A stretch of 64,000 nt of DNA from CBDEGU01 sp965238045 (GCA_965238045.1 CBDEGU010000011.1:558001-622000); one strand, 5' to 3'; positions 26,777 through 36,067 are shown, counted from the stretch's first letter. Notes: a model not told the origin generated them from the letters alone. Numbers and translations are program-made.

Positions 26777-27443
26777 GGGAGTTCCCTCCGTCTAATCGTA
26801 ATCCCTTGATGACGCGTTCCGTGATCCGCTCGATCAGCATCGGCTGCATGGCGTGGACCGCCGCAGTGACCGCGGTCCGAACTTCTTCCCGCCGCGCGGC
26901 GGCAGCGTCTCCCTCGCCGGGGCCGGCTGAGAGCGCCTGCGCGACGGTCCGCGCGAAGAGGTCAGCTCCGGCATCGGGGTCTTCCGGGGATTCTTCGCCA
27001 GAGCCGCCTTCCCCCGCCGGCACATCCGTTCTTGAGGCGCCGTTTGCCGCGGAGGATGATGGACCGTCCGCGGATTCGGGCTCTCCGGCCAGCCGCCGGA
27101 CAGTTTCCAGCAGAGTGTTCGCATCCAGAGGCTTGCGAAGCACTCCGTCCAGGCCGAGCGCTTCGGCCCTTGGCCGGTCGAACTCCTTGAGCGGGGACTG
27201 CAAGAGCACGACCCGGACCGCTTCGAGCGCCGGACGCGAGCGCACATGTTCGCAAATATCCAGTCCCGCCGGTCCGGGCATCTGCGTCCCAACAAGAATC
27301 AGACCGGGTTGATGATTCTCCAGATAGCTCAAGACTTCGTTCCCGTCCCGCAGGGTAATGACGGTATAGCCCTCCTCGCCCAGAATCTGGCTGCCCATGT
27401 TCAGGGAGTGGGGATTATCATCGGCGAGAAGAATCGTGCTCAT
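26763..27443 (-). CDS. Receiver-domain protein lacking the phosphoacceptor Asp
   Basis: 226 residues. The first 120 form a CheY-like receiver domain with the acidic pair D8-D9, the Ser of LLQSP and the Lys of VLRKPL. At the phosphorylation site, where LILxDxxMP is expected, the sequence is LILVGTQMPG, with Gly at position 52 instead of Asp. The C-terminal half is a Ser/Pro/Ala-rich linker followed by a helical segment with ERITERVIKGLRLDGG. It therefore looks like a pseudo-receiver, not controlled by ordinary phosphotransfer. It overlaps yajQ, which suggests joint expression. Confidence 0.8.
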   Translation of the reverse strand: MSTILLADDNPHSLNMGSQILGEEGYTVITLRDGNEVLSYLENHQPGLILVGTQMPGPAGLDICEHVRSRPALEAVRVVLLQSPLKEFDRPRAEALGLDGVLRKPLDANTLLETVRRLAGEPESADGPSSSAANGASRTDVPAGEGGSGEESPEDPDAGADLFARTVAQALSAGPGEGDAAAARREEVRTAVTAAVHAMQPMLIERITERVIKGLRLDGGNSRGTE

Positions 27444-27611
27444 GGGCTAGCAGTCCGTGGCAGGAGCCGGGCGCGGTTCCAAACGCGCCTCAAGGTACAG
27501 CGACATGACCCCACGCCCGTAAGACAGGGCGCTGGCAGCAGGGACGCTCGCCGACAGCGAACTAAGCCATCTCTCACGCACTTCGCTTCGCCACGTGGTG
27601 AGAAAAGCGGG

Positions 27612-28730
27612 CTAGTTGTCCGGCTGTTCGGAATCCGGCTTTTCCGGCCCGCTGCCCGAGATGCCTTTTCTAGCGTCAGGTTCTGTGTCGAGCTTGCTTT
27701 CCCCGGAAATTGTGCCCACGGAAAGCCCCGCGCTTGGCTTGAGGATGACCTCCGTCTGGCCGATCCCCAGGGGAGTCGGAGGCGTGAGCGCCGTCATCAC
27801 CGGCTCACCCATCTTGGCCGCGGTCCGAAAATTGGGACCCGTTCCCATGAAGCCGAATATCTTCCCGAACATCCCTTTCTGGGTCTCATGTTCCAAGTTA
27901 TACTTCGTCAGCTCAAAACGAGCCGGATCTGGCTCCGGCACGGGCCGATTCGCCGTGACCAGCCTGCTCTTCGCCTCGTCCACGTACTCGCTCAGGGGGT
28001 AATCGCTCACAAGCCTCGCGTAGGCGTCCGCGCTTGCCTCCACGTACCGTTCGCCGAGTTTATCGTAAGCTTGGGCGAGAATCCATAGCGCCTCGGCGCC
28101 CCGGCTGTAGAGAGGATAGTGGTCCGTCACGGCCTGCAGCCGGCCCGCGCCGGCACGATAGCTCCCCTTGGACGCATAGTAGCTGCCCACCAGAAATTCA
28201 GCGTCGGCGATGACTTCTTGTACTTCTCGCAGCAATTGCCGGGTCGGCTCGCTGTGGCGGCTGTTGGGGTACTGAAGCAGCATTTGGCGGCACTCATGGT
28301 CTGCCTTAAGCGCATGAGACTGGTCCCGGTCGGAGCTGCGCATCTGGTCGTAGTGAATCCGGCAGATGTTCATCTGCGATTCGGCGGACTCTTCCATCAT
28401 CGGAAAAAACGTACGGAAGTCCTTGTATCCCGCCTCGGCCTGCACCAGAGCGTGGGTGGTGCCTTCGCGGTACCAGGTGTCGGCGATCGCCAGCATCGCC
28501 TTGGCGACGTACTCGCTGTCGGGATAAGTGTTGATCAGCGTGTTCAAGGTGAGCCGCGCCAGTTCGTAGCGGCGTCTCTCCATGTCGTTGATCGACTTGT
28601 CGAAAAGAATCTTATCGGGCTGCTGCGAATTCGTGGCGATCGGATTGTCGTAGGCCTTGCGGCGGCACCCGGAGAACGACATCAGCAGCAGGCTGGCCAC
28701 GGCCAAGCAAGCAAATTTTCTAGTATTCAT
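27612..28730 (-). CDS. bamD: Outer-membrane assembly lipoprotein BamD
   Basis: 372 residues from ATG at 28730. The signal peptide ends in a lipobox (LMSFSGC, Cys22), so the protein is lipidated and placed at the periplasmic face of the outer membrane. Five TPR-like repeats follow (YELARLTLNTLINTYPDSEYV, then LQYPNSRHSEP and SDYPLSEYVDEA), as in BamD/YfiO, the partner of BamA in folding outer-membrane proteins. The C-terminal 100 residues are a Pro-rich tail beyond the usual length. A longer frame would start at 28796 inside the palindromic repeat, but the lipoprotein signal decides for 28730. Confidence 0.85.
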   Translation of the reverse strand: MNTRKFACLAVASLLLMSFSGCRRKAYDNPIATNSQQPDKILFDKSINDMERRRYELARLTLNTLINTYPDSEYVAKAMLAIADTWYREGTTHALVQAEAGYKDFRTFFPMMEESAESQMNICRIHYDQMRSSDRDQSHALKADHECRQMLLQYPNSRHSEPTRQLLREVQEVIADAEFLVGSYYASKGSYRAGAGRLQAVTDHYPLYSRGAEALWILAQAYDKLGERYVEASADAYARLVSDYPLSEYVDEAKSRLVTANRPVPEPDPARFELTKYNLEHETQKGMFGKIFGFMGTGPNFRTAAKMGEPVMTALTPPTPLGIGQTEVILKPSAGLSVGTISGESKLDTEPDARKGISGSGPEKPDSEQPDN

Positions 28731-28754
28731 ATGGCGGTTCCGTTGCCATCCCCT

Positions 28755-28864
28755 GGAAGGTGTGAAGAAATGCCGGGACAGCCAGCCGCGCATCACCTAA
28801 GTTCTCGCGAATCAGAGAACGTTTCGCCGGCGCTTGTGGCAGTCCCGATTTCTTCACAGCTTCC
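28755..28864. repeat. 110-bp palindromic repeat, copy 2
   Basis: Same orientation and length as copy 1, with ends GGAAGGTGTGAAGAAAT and TTTCTTCACAGCTTCC. It lies between rpe and bamD in the direction of transcription, so it would be transcribed as a long hairpin within that operon. The minus-strand frame through it is again open (EAVKKSGLPQAPAKRSLIRE). Confidence 0.85.
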
Positions 28865-28921
28865 AGTTGTCTTGCGCTGTCATCTAACCATGTCTCGCGG
28901 CCGGACTTCCACCACGGGCCG

Positions 28922-29596
28922 CTAGGTCCGCTGGAGTTGCGACTGCCCGGCATTCCGCTTCATCTTCTCCACCACCGCGGCCGGATCGGGCGCGCCGAAA
29001 ATGCTCGATCCCGCCACGACAATATCACAACCCGCGGCCGCAATCTCGGCTACATTTTCCGTCGTGACTCCGCCGTCCACTTCAATGCGGTACGAGAGAC
29101 CACGCTGCCGCCGCAAACTATCGAGCTGCCGGACCTTCGCCAAACTCGACCGCAGAAACTTCTGACCTCCGAAACCCGGATTCACGCTCATCACAAGCAC
29201 GAAGTCCGCGATCTCAAGCACCTCGTCGAGCGCATGCACCGGCGTCGCGGGGTTAATCGCGACACCCGCCAGCGCCTGATGCTCCCGGATCAGCCGCAGA
29301 CCGCGGTCAAGATGCCGGCAGGCCTCCTGGTGAATCGAAATCATTCCCGCGCCCGCGGCGGCGAACTCCGGCACATAGCGGTCCGGTTGCTCGATCATCA
29401 GGTGGCAGTCCAGCGTCACGTCCGTGGCCTCCCGGAGCGAGCGCACCACGGGCGGACCGATCGTGATATTGGGAACGAAATGCCCGTCCATGACATCTAT
29501 ATGGATCGCCGACACACCAGCCCGCTGAACTGTCTCGATCTCGCGACCCAGACGGGAGAAGTTGGCGGCAAGTATGGAAGGGGCTATCTCAACCAT
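28922..29596 (-). CDS. rpe: Ribulose-phosphate 3-epimerase
   Basis: A 224-residue TIM-barrel enzyme interconverting ribulose 5-phosphate and xylulose 5-phosphate in the pentose phosphate pathway. Metal and catalytic residues are present: H32 and D34 in HIDVMDGHF, His in DCHLMIEQP, the MSVNPGFGGQKF loop and Asp in IEVDGGV. Length is normal. It lies in a minus-strand run with rsmB upstream and bamD downstream. Confidence 0.96.
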   Translation of the reverse strand: MVEIAPSILAANFSRLGREIETVQRAGVSAIHIDVMDGHFVPNITIGPPVVRSLREATDVTLDCHLMIEQPDRYVPEFAAAGAGMISIHQEACRHLDRGLRLIREHQALAGVAINPATPVHALDEVLEIADFVLVMSVNPGFGGQKFLRSSLAKVRQLDSLRRQRGLSYRIEVDGGVTTENVAEIAAAGCDIVVAGSSIFGAPDPAAVVEKMKRNAGQSQLQRT

Positions 29597-29776
29597 ATCG
29601 GGTCGCCTAGCGGTTGAGGACGGACCGTAATAGGACGCTGAAAACCAAGTCGCATTTTATCACGGAGCGAGCCCGCATTTCTCACCACTTGACGGCCGAA
29701 GCACGCCACAGGCCCGCCATTGCTTCCTTGCGCTTGCTCGCCGTACTCACCGCGGGGTCAAGTACGCCTGCGCTCG

Positions 29777-31024
29777 TCAAGGGGCGGGCGATCCTCTCTC
29801 GATCCGGCATGCGAAAAACCCGTCGCCTGGTTCACGGCCGGGCACACGTTCTATATACGCGCCAGCATCGAATTCGGTTCTCCCGGCGAGAACCGACTCG
29901 ATGACCTGGGCGTTCTCCTCCTCTTCCAGCGAACAAGTCGAATACACGAGAACTCCGCCAGGCGCGAGGGCGGCGAGAGCGCGCGCGAGAATTCGTTTCT
30001 GTAAAGCGGCCAGCCTCTCGATGTCATGCTCCTTAAGACGCCAGCGGATCTCGGGATTCCGGGACAGCGTGCCCGTTCCCGAGCATGGTGCGTCCAGCAG
30101 CACGCGGTCGAACCGGGACCGGAACGGCAGCGGGGCTTCAGCGTCGAGAACAACCATGTCCACGGGCAGAGTCGCCAGCCGCCGCATCGTCCGCAGCCGG
30201 TGCAAGTGCAAATCGGCGGCCACCGCTCCCGCCGGGCATCTCCGGCTCTCGACTGCCTGATACGTCTTTCCGCCCGGCGCCGCGCACAGGTCAAGAAAAC
30301 GATGATGCGCCTCAAGCCCCAGCAGCGGCACGATGGACTGTGACCCCAGATCCTGGACCCGAACGCGGCCTTCGGCGAAACACTCGGTCGCAACCGGCCG
30401 TCCCCTCAATACGCGCCGGCACCACGGCAATTCCGTCTCGGCGGTTTCGACCCCTTCTTTTTCCAGGCGAGCGAGGGTATCCTCAAGCCCGTACTTCAGA
30501 TTCAGACGCAGATAGACCTCCGGCGTTGCCTGGCCGGCCTCCAGAATTCCATGTGCCGTCTCCTTCCCGAAGCGCGCCTTCCAGCGCTCGACCATCCAGT
30601 TCGGATGTGAGCGTTCCAGCGCCTCCTTCGCATCCACTCCCGGCGGCAAGCGGCGAAGAATGGCGTTCACAAACCCCGCCGCCGAAGCCTTCCGCGCGCG
30701 TTTCACCAGCGCGACGCTATCGTTCACGGCCGCGTGCGAGGGAATGCGATCGAGAAACCCGATCTGGTAGGCCCCAAGACGCAGCGCGGAGCGCACTTCC
30801 GGGTCCATCTTGCCAAGCGGCCGGCCCGAGGTTCGCCGAATCGAATCGTCGAGCACGCCCCGCCAGCGCAGGCTCCCGAGCACGAGTTCGAATACGAGGC
30901 CGCGATCCCTTTCCGTGAGTGGCTCGATGGAAGGATCGCCGTGCAAGGCCTCGGAGGAGTACGCGCCGGCTTCCACCTTCATCAGAACCGCGAACGCCGC
31001 TAGCCGAGCCGGGGAAACCGCCAT
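29777..31024 (-). CDS. rsmB: 16S rRNA (cytosine-967-C5)-methyltransferase RsmB
   Basis: 415 residues. The N-terminal NusB-like domain (about 1-140) has RDRGLVFELVLGSLRWRG. The C-terminal SAM-dependent methyltransferase has DLCAAPGGKT for cofactor binding, LLDAPCSGTGTLSRNP with one catalytic Cys, and YSTCSLEEEEN with the second. It methylates C967 of 16S rRNA. Complete, and at the head of the rsmB-rpe-bamD run. Confidence 0.95.
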   Translation of the reverse strand: MAVSPARLAAFAVLMKVEAGAYSSEALHGDPSIEPLTERDRGLVFELVLGSLRWRGVLDDSIRRTSGRPLGKMDPEVRSALRLGAYQIGFLDRIPSHAAVNDSVALVKRARKASAAGFVNAILRRLPPGVDAKEALERSHPNWMVERWKARFGKETAHGILEAGQATPEVYLRLNLKYGLEDTLARLEKEGVETAETELPWCRRVLRGRPVATECFAEGRVRVQDLGSQSIVPLLGLEAHHRFLDLCAAPGGKTYQAVESRRCPAGAVAADLHLHRLRTMRRLATLPVDMVVLDAEAPLPFRSRFDRVLLDAPCSGTGTLSRNPEIRWRLKEHDIERLAALQKRILARALAALAPGGVLVYSTCSLEEEENAQVIESVLAGRTEFDAGAYIERVPGREPGDGFFACRIERGSPAP

Positions 31025-31132
31025 CCAGTCGCTACCTTATCAAACGCCTTCCTCCGCGAAACCCGCCTCGGCCGGGCCGCCGCCCTGATCGCAAGGCGTA
31101 TCGGGGAAGCCCTGCCGCCCGCGTGATATTGA

Positions 31133-31138
31133 TATAAT
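31133..31138 (+). promoter_or_regulatory. Possible -10 box before the anti-sigma/STAS/Mla genes
   Basis: A perfect TATAAT stands 50 bases before the start of the ATP-binding anti-sigma gene, in a region divergent from rsmB. No matching -35 at the usual spacing is clear. Confidence 0.35.
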
Positions 31139-31187
31139 GCCGCTGAAACACTCGTCGTAGTACGTCTTTCCGTCGACGGACTCCTGG

Positions 31188-31628
31188 ATGCCGCTCGAAG
31201 TTCAGATTGTGGTTGCCAGCGATCCCCGGTGTCTGCGCTTGATTCGCCGGCTCGTCGCGGAATACGTCGAGATGGTCGGATGCGACTCCACCGCCGCTAG
31301 CGAGGTCATTCTCGCGGTCGGCGAAGCGGCGTCGAACATCATTCAGCACTCCTACAAAGGAGATCCTGGCCAGAAACTCTCCGTGCACTGCCGGGAATCG
31401 GAAGACGGAGTCGAGATCGAAATTCGCGACAACGGCGCGCCGTTCGATCCGAATCAGCAGCCGCCTGGCCCGCCCGACGAACTGCGCGCCGGCGGCCGGG
31501 GCGTCTACCTGATGCAGACCGTGATGGACGAAATCGAATATCGGCGCGAAGGAACGACCAATTGCGTCCGGATGCGAAAATGTACGCGGACGCCGGCCTC
31601 GTCCAGCGGCGGAGATCATGGAAATTAA
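31188..31628 (+). CDS. RsbW-like anti-sigma factor/serine kinase
   Basis: A 146-residue HATPase_c_2 (GHKL) protein. The N box is GEAASNIIQHSYKG, the G1 box is IRDNGAPFDP and the G2 box is GGRGVYLMQ, as in RsbW and SpoIIAB. Such proteins bind and inactivate a sigma factor, or phosphorylate a STAS-domain antagonist. The next gene is that antagonist and overlaps it by 11 bases, a standard partner-switching pair. No sigma factor gene is nearby, so the target is unknown. Confidence 0.85.
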   Translation: MPLEVQIVVASDPRCLRLIRRLVAEYVEMVGCDSTAASEVILAVGEAASNIIQHSYKGDPGQKLSVHCRESEDGVEIEIRDNGAPFDPNQQPPGPPDELRAGGRGVYLMQTVMDEIEYRREGTTNCVRMRKCTRTPASSSGGDHGN

Positions 31629-31947
31629 TGTCAAGCGGGACGGAGTTCACTCCACCGTGTATGTCTCGGGCGATGTCGACCTCCACACGTCGCCGGAACT
31701 GCGCGAGACGATTCTTGACCTGTTGGGCAAGCGCGGCCAGAAACGAGTGATCGTGGATCTCTCGGAAGTTCCCTATATCGACAGTTCGGCAATCGCCAGT
31801 CTCATCGAAGGGTTGCAGGAAGCACGCAAGCGCGAGGCCCGTTTCGTGCTGGTGGGGCTCAATGAAGGTCCCCGCCACGTCCTGGAGCTGACCCGGCTGC
31901 TGGGAGTGTTTGAAGTAGCCGACAGCGAGGAAGCCGCCGACGAATAG
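31618..31947 (+). CDS. STAS-domain anti-sigma factor antagonist (RsbV-like)
   Basis: 109 residues with the full STAS pattern: VSGDVDLHTSPELRE, then VIVDLSEVPYIDSSAIASL, where one Ser of the DSS is the expected phosphorylation site. It is the probable partner of the preceding kinase and lies 38 bases before mlaE. STAS proteins also serve in Mla transporters (MlaB), so this one may belong to the transporter. Confidence 0.85.
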   Translation: MEINVKRDGVHSTVYVSGDVDLHTSPELRETILDLLGKRGQKRVIVDLSEVPYIDSSAIASLIEGLQEARKREARFVLVGLNEGPRHVLELTRLLGVFEVADSEEAADE

Positions 31948-31985
31948 GCGCTCAGGGGCTTCCCCGGGCACGAGTCCCCGTCATC

Positions 31986-32783
31986 ATGTCGATTCTAGAA
32001 TCCGTCGGCAGAGGAACGATCGAAAGAGTCGAATACGTCGGCGGCTTGACGATCCAGTTCGTGCGGGGCATCGCCGTCTCCTGGCGCGCCAATCCGATTA
32101 CCGGCAGCCGACAGCGCTGGCGAGCAACCGTCCGCCACATGGCCGTCGTGGGAGTCTATGCGCTGCCAGTGGTCTGCCTGATCGCCGGCGCCACCGGACT
32201 CATCATGGCGATGACCGGAGGCGCCGAACTGCGCCGCTTCGGGGCCATGCAGTTTGTGGTGAACCTGGTGGCGGTCAGCATCACGCGGGAACTCGGCCCC
32301 TTGATCACCGCGATTGTCGTCGTGGGCCGGTCGGGATCGGCTTTTTCCGCCGAGATCGGCACGATGGTCGTCACCGAGGAAGTAGACGCGTTGCGGTCCA
32401 TGGCGCTGGACCCGATCGAGTTTCTGCTCGTCCCAAAACATCTGGCGATGATGGTCATGATGCCTTGCTTGACGATTGTCGCCAATGCGTCCGGTATCCT
32501 GGCGGGCGGGATCTTTGTCTATTTCACTCTCGATATGAATCTGCGTCTGTACCTCAACACCGTGCTGGAGGTGCTCGTTCTGCGCGATATCGTCAGCGGC
32601 TTGATCAAGAGCGTCGCCTTCGCCACGATCATCGTGCAAGTGGGATGCTTCGAGGGATTTAACGTTTCCGGAGGCCCCGAGGGCGTGGGCCGCGCAACAA
32701 CTTCGGCCGTCGTGAAGTCGATCTTCCTCGTTGTGCTTGCCGATCTGCTCTTTACCGCGTTCTTCTATTTTTTCTGGTCATGA
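31986..32783 (+). CDS. mlaE: MlaE-family ABC transporter permease
   Basis: A 265-residue inner-membrane permease of the MlaE/YrbE family, which moves phospholipids between the two membranes of the envelope. About five or six helices are visible, with the family block ELGPLITAIVVVGRSGSAFSAEIGTM and VLRDIVSGLIKSVAFATII. The stop overlaps the ATG of the ATPase gene by four bases. Together with the next two genes it forms the core of an MCE transport system. Confidence 0.93.
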   Translation: MSILESVGRGTIERVEYVGGLTIQFVRGIAVSWRANPITGSRQRWRATVRHMAVVGVYALPVVCLIAGATGLIMAMTGGAELRRFGAMQFVVNLVAVSITRELGPLITAIVVVGRSGSAFSAEIGTMVVTEEVDALRSMALDPIEFLLVPKHLAMMVMMPCLTIVANASGILAGGIFVYFTLDMNLRLYLNTVLEVLVLRDIVSGLIKSVAFATIIVQVGCFEGFNVSGGPEGVGRATTSAVVKSIFLVVLADLLFTAFFYFFWS

Positions 32784-33607
32784 GTGAACCTGCGGCACCG
32801 CGGACGAAGACCCATGGCCCGGATGATGCCATCATTTCCGTGCGCGAGCTGGTCGTGCGCTACGGCGATCACACGATTCTTGACGGCGTCGACCTCGACA
32901 TTCAGGCTGGCGAGACCATGGTCATCCTGGGCGCGAGCGGGTCGGGGAAGAGCACGCTGCTGCGCCGCATCATGGGTCTTGAGAAACCCACCGCGGGCCA
33001 CATCTGGGTCAAAGGCGTCGACATCACGACCTGTTCGGACAAGAAACTCAATGAAATCCGCAGAATCATGGGGATCTCGTTTCAAAGCGCCGCGCTATTC
33101 AACTCCATGACCCTGGCCGACAACGTGGCCCTGCCGCTGCGCGAACATACCAAGCTGGCCGAACCCACCATCCAGCTCATGACCCGAATGAAGCTCGGCC
33201 AGGTAGGTCTCGCCGACGCCGAGGATCTCTTCCCGGCCCAGCTCTCCGGCGGCATGCGCAAACGCGCTTCGGTCGCCCGGGCCATCGCCATGGATCCCGA
33301 GATTCTTCTCTTCGACGAACCCTCGGCCGGACTCGACCCCATCATCGCGGCCGAGATCGACGGCTTGATCCTGGAGCTGAAAAAAGCCTTTGGCATGACG
33401 ATCGTCGTCGTCACGCACGAACTCACAAGCGCCTTCTTGATCGCGGATCGCATGTGCATGCTGCGGCATGGGAAGATCCTGGCCGAGGGCACGGCCGACG
33501 AAATCAAGAACAGCCAGCACCCCAGAATTCGCCAATTCCTGGACCGCGTCCCCGACAAACGTCGCGGAGATGGCGAGTCTTATCTTAGTCAGTTAACCGA
33601 GTCCTAG
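32780..33607 (+). CDS. mlaF: MlaF-family ABC transporter ATPase
   Basis: 275 residues. Walker A is GASGSGKST, the Q-loop is SFQSAALFNSMTL, the signature is LSGGMRKR (the MlaF variant) and Walker B is ILLFDEPSAGLDP, followed by the switch His in VVVTHEL. It powers lipid transport with the permease encoded immediately upstream. It is normal in length and coupled by overlap. Confidence 0.95.
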   Translation: MSEPAAPRTKTHGPDDAIISVRELVVRYGDHTILDGVDLDIQAGETMVILGASGSGKSTLLRRIMGLEKPTAGHIWVKGVDITTCSDKKLNEIRRIMGISFQSAALFNSMTLADNVALPLREHTKLAEPTIQLMTRMKLGQVGLADAEDLFPAQLSGGMRKRASVARAIAMDPEILLFDEPSAGLDPIIAAEIDGLILELKKAFGMTIVVVTHELTSAFLIADRMCMLRHGKILAEGTADEIKNSQHPRIRQFLDRVPDKRRGDGESYLSQLTES

Positions 33608-33632
33608 AGCCCAGAGGCGCCCAGAGCAGACC

Positions 33633-34616
33633 ATGAGCAACGAGGCAAAAGTAGGAACCTTCATCATCGTAGCCCTGATTATTTTCGTCGTCACCTTTAT
33701 CTCGGTGGCCAACATACAAGTGGGGGGCCAAAAGAATCACTATCGGACGTATTTTAGCTTCGCCGGCGGGATCGACACGGGGAATGTCGTGCGCTTCGGC
33801 GGACTTAAAGCGGGCGTCGTCACCAAAGTGCGGCCCTGGCGGGAGGACCCCACGCGCATCGAAGTGCTCATGGAGGTCCGCAGCGATGTTCCGGTCAATA
33901 CGAAATCCGTCGCCAAGATCGCGTCGCTGAGCGCGCTCGGCCAGAACTACCTGGAAATCACGCCCGGCGAGTTCTCCGCGCCGCGCATTCAGACCGATGG
34001 CGTGATCCCCTCGGTCGAAACCATAACGCTCGATGACATCACGAAAAAAATCTCCGGCATTGCCGACACGGCCCAGATCATGATGCGGGACGTTAGCGCC
34101 GACTTTCGCGCCGCAGCAAATGAGTCCAAGGAAGTCCTGCGGAATTTGGAGAAGCTGACCAGTGAGAAAAACCAGCGCAATGTCGAGGCGATGCTGGAGA
34201 ACACGAACGCTCTTGTTGTGGAACTGCGGCCGAAGCTCAACGAGATGACGGATCAGATCTCGGCGACCCTCAACCGCATGGACGGCCTGGCCGATGACTT
34301 GCAGAAGGTTGCCCGAAGTGCCGACACAACGATCGGCAACGTCAACGAACTGATCGCCGAAACACGGCCCGACCTCAAACGCGATCTCGAGGAACTCGGC
34401 CGCACTCTGGTCGAAGCCCGGCAATTGATCGAGGAGGTTGGCACGCTGGTTTCGTCCAATGAAGAGAATATCCACGAGTCGGTCGAAAATTTCCGGGTCG
34501 CCTCGGAGAACATCGAGCAGCTTACCGATGAACTGCGGCAGCGCCCCTGGAGTCTGATTCGCATCATGCCGAAGGAGGATCGCAGAGTCCCCCTGCCGGC
34601 CGCCGCGGGCAACTAG
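33633..34616 (+). CDS. mlaD: MlaD/MCE-domain substrate-binding protein
   Basis: 327 residues. One N-terminal membrane helix (about 8-28) is followed by an MCE domain (YFSFAGGIDTGNVVRFGGLKAGVV, then NTKSVAKIASLSALGQNYLEI). A long helical C-terminus, about 130-310, is rich in Asn/Leu heptads. It anchors to the inner membrane and forms the periplasmic ring that binds lipid. No MlaC or MlaA follows, so this is a reduced EFD-type operon with a long needle-like tail. Confidence 0.88.
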   Translation: MSNEAKVGTFIIVALIIFVVTFISVANIQVGGQKNHYRTYFSFAGGIDTGNVVRFGGLKAGVVTKVRPWREDPTRIEVLMEVRSDVPVNTKSVAKIASLSALGQNYLEITPGEFSAPRIQTDGVIPSVETITLDDITKKISGIADTAQIMMRDVSADFRAAANESKEVLRNLEKLTSEKNQRNVEAMLENTNALVVELRPKLNEMTDQISATLNRMDGLADDLQKVARSADTTIGNVNELIAETRPDLKRDLEELGRTLVEARQLIEEVGTLVSSNEENIHESVENFRVASENIEQLTDELRQRPWSLIRIMPKEDRRVPLPAAAGN

Positions 34617-34927
34617 CCCGCGCGGGCTTGCCGCCGATGCCGATAGAAATGCACGACCCGGCTTCTCTCGAAGCCTCTTTTAAGATATTGTCCTGATGCA
34701 AGCGGAAAAATCGATGCAGCCACGGGGTCGTGGACCGCGGGGCCGGATCCTGTAGCCGCTCATTTTACGTTTGACGCCGCGCGATCACCCTCAACCGGAT
34801 GAAGCCGGTCATGCGGCTGCCCGGCGGCGGCATCCCTGCCCTTCGAGCCATCATGGGCCTCCTGCTCTTCTGGAAGAGTTGTCACACTTTGGTTGTTAAG
34901 TGAAGAGTATTTGGGCTAGAGGGCTTT
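34617..34927. other. Intergenic region between convergent genes
   Basis: 311 bases between mlaD and the convergent aldo/keto reductase gene. The only frame of note is a 34-codon plus-strand ORF at 34799-34903 (MKPVMRLPGGGIPALRAIMG), without a ribosome binding site or recognisable relatives. I see no convincing terminator. Confidence 0.35.
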
Positions 34928-35908
34928 TCACCAGGCGTTCATCTCGGCCAGCCATGCAGCGGGGAACTCCATTCGTTCGGCGGCCAGCGCGTTGTCGATG
35001 TGTTCTTTCTTTCGCGCGCCGGCCAGCACGGTCGCGATGGCTGGATTTCGCAGCACCCACCCCATCGCCAGGCGGACCATCGAATGCCCGGTCCGCTCGG
35101 CCATGGCTCGGAGCCGTTCCACAAGCTGGAAGTTCCGTTTGCTGAAGTAGACATCCGTGTGGCCGGGAATGACGTGAAAGCGGCTTCGCTCGGGAAGCGC
35201 GTCGCGGTCCGGCGTGTACTTGCCGGCAAGAAAGCCCGCGCCGAGAGGACTGTAGCTCATGACCGCGATGCCTCTTGCCTGGCAAAACGGGAGGAGGTCG
35301 GTCTCGATTCCGCGGTCCGCGAGACTGTAGCCAGGCTCGATGACCTGAAACGGCGGCAATCCAAGACGCTTGGCGGCATCGAGCGAGTCGCGGAGCTGCG
35401 CCGCGTCGTAGTTGCTGCATCCGGCAAAGCGCGCTTTGCCCGAGCGCACGGCTTCACCGATCGCCGCGACACGCTCATCGAGCGGCGTTTCGGAGTCAAA
35501 CGTGTGAAACATGTAGATATCCGCATAGTCAGTTTGCAGGCGTTCCAGACTAGCGTCGAGCGCCTCGGCGACATGCGCGCCGTTATGCCGAGTCGTGACC
35601 TTCGTGCAGAGCACGATTTGGTCACGGCAGCCGCGTGATCGCAGCCAGCGTCCGATGATTTTTTCCGACGAATGAGATTCCGCGCTCACCTCGCGGTCAT
35701 CGTCCACGCCCAGATGCTCCCGGCGGTACTGTTTGGCTTCGGCGGCGCCATAGGCCTCGGCGGTATCGAAGAGCGTAATGCCGTTCTCGACGGCGTGGTC
35801 CATGATCTCGAATGACGCTTGCTCGTCAATCTCCCGGCCAAAGGTCGTGCAGCCCAGGCTGATGGTTCCAACCTTCAGATCCGTCGCGCCGAATGTTTTT
35901 CTCTTCAC
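34928..35908 (-). CDS. Aldo/keto reductase
   Basis: A 326-residue NADPH-dependent oxidoreductase of the aldo/keto reductase superfamily, (beta/alpha)8 fold. The catalytic tetrad is visible: Asp48 and Tyr53 in FDTAEAYG, Lys in CTKVTTR, and His in YMFHTFDS. SYSPLGAGFLAGKY is the usual cofactor loop. GTG at 35908 is preferred over an upstream TTG because GGAGA lies five bases before it. Substrate unknown. It stands alone between convergent and divergent genes. Confidence 0.88.
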   Translation of the reverse strand: MKRKTFGATDLKVGTISLGCTTFGREIDEQASFEIMDHAVENGITLFDTAEAYGAAEAKQYRREHLGVDDDREVSAESHSSEKIIGRWLRSRGCRDQIVLCTKVTTRHNGAHVAEALDASLERLQTDYADIYMFHTFDSETPLDERVAAIGEAVRSGKARFAGCSNYDAAQLRDSLDAAKRLGLPPFQVIEPGYSLADRGIETDLLPFCQARGIAVMSYSPLGAGFLAGKYTPDRDALPERSRFHVIPGHTDVYFSKRNFQLVERLRAMAERTGHSMVRLAMGWVLRNPAIATVLAGARKKEHIDNALAAERMEFPAAWLAEMNAW

Positions 35909-36067
35909 TAGGGTCTCCACAACGCGGCCAGTCAAGCGAGAGTTTCCCTCAATCCGGCTGGACGGGTCAACCCCAGGGCGGAGCCCGCCAACAGCAAGCG
36001 TCTCGGGTACGGTGGAAAATACACCATCAAAGCCGGTACGCTAGGATTCCCCCATGAGTCGGAACCA

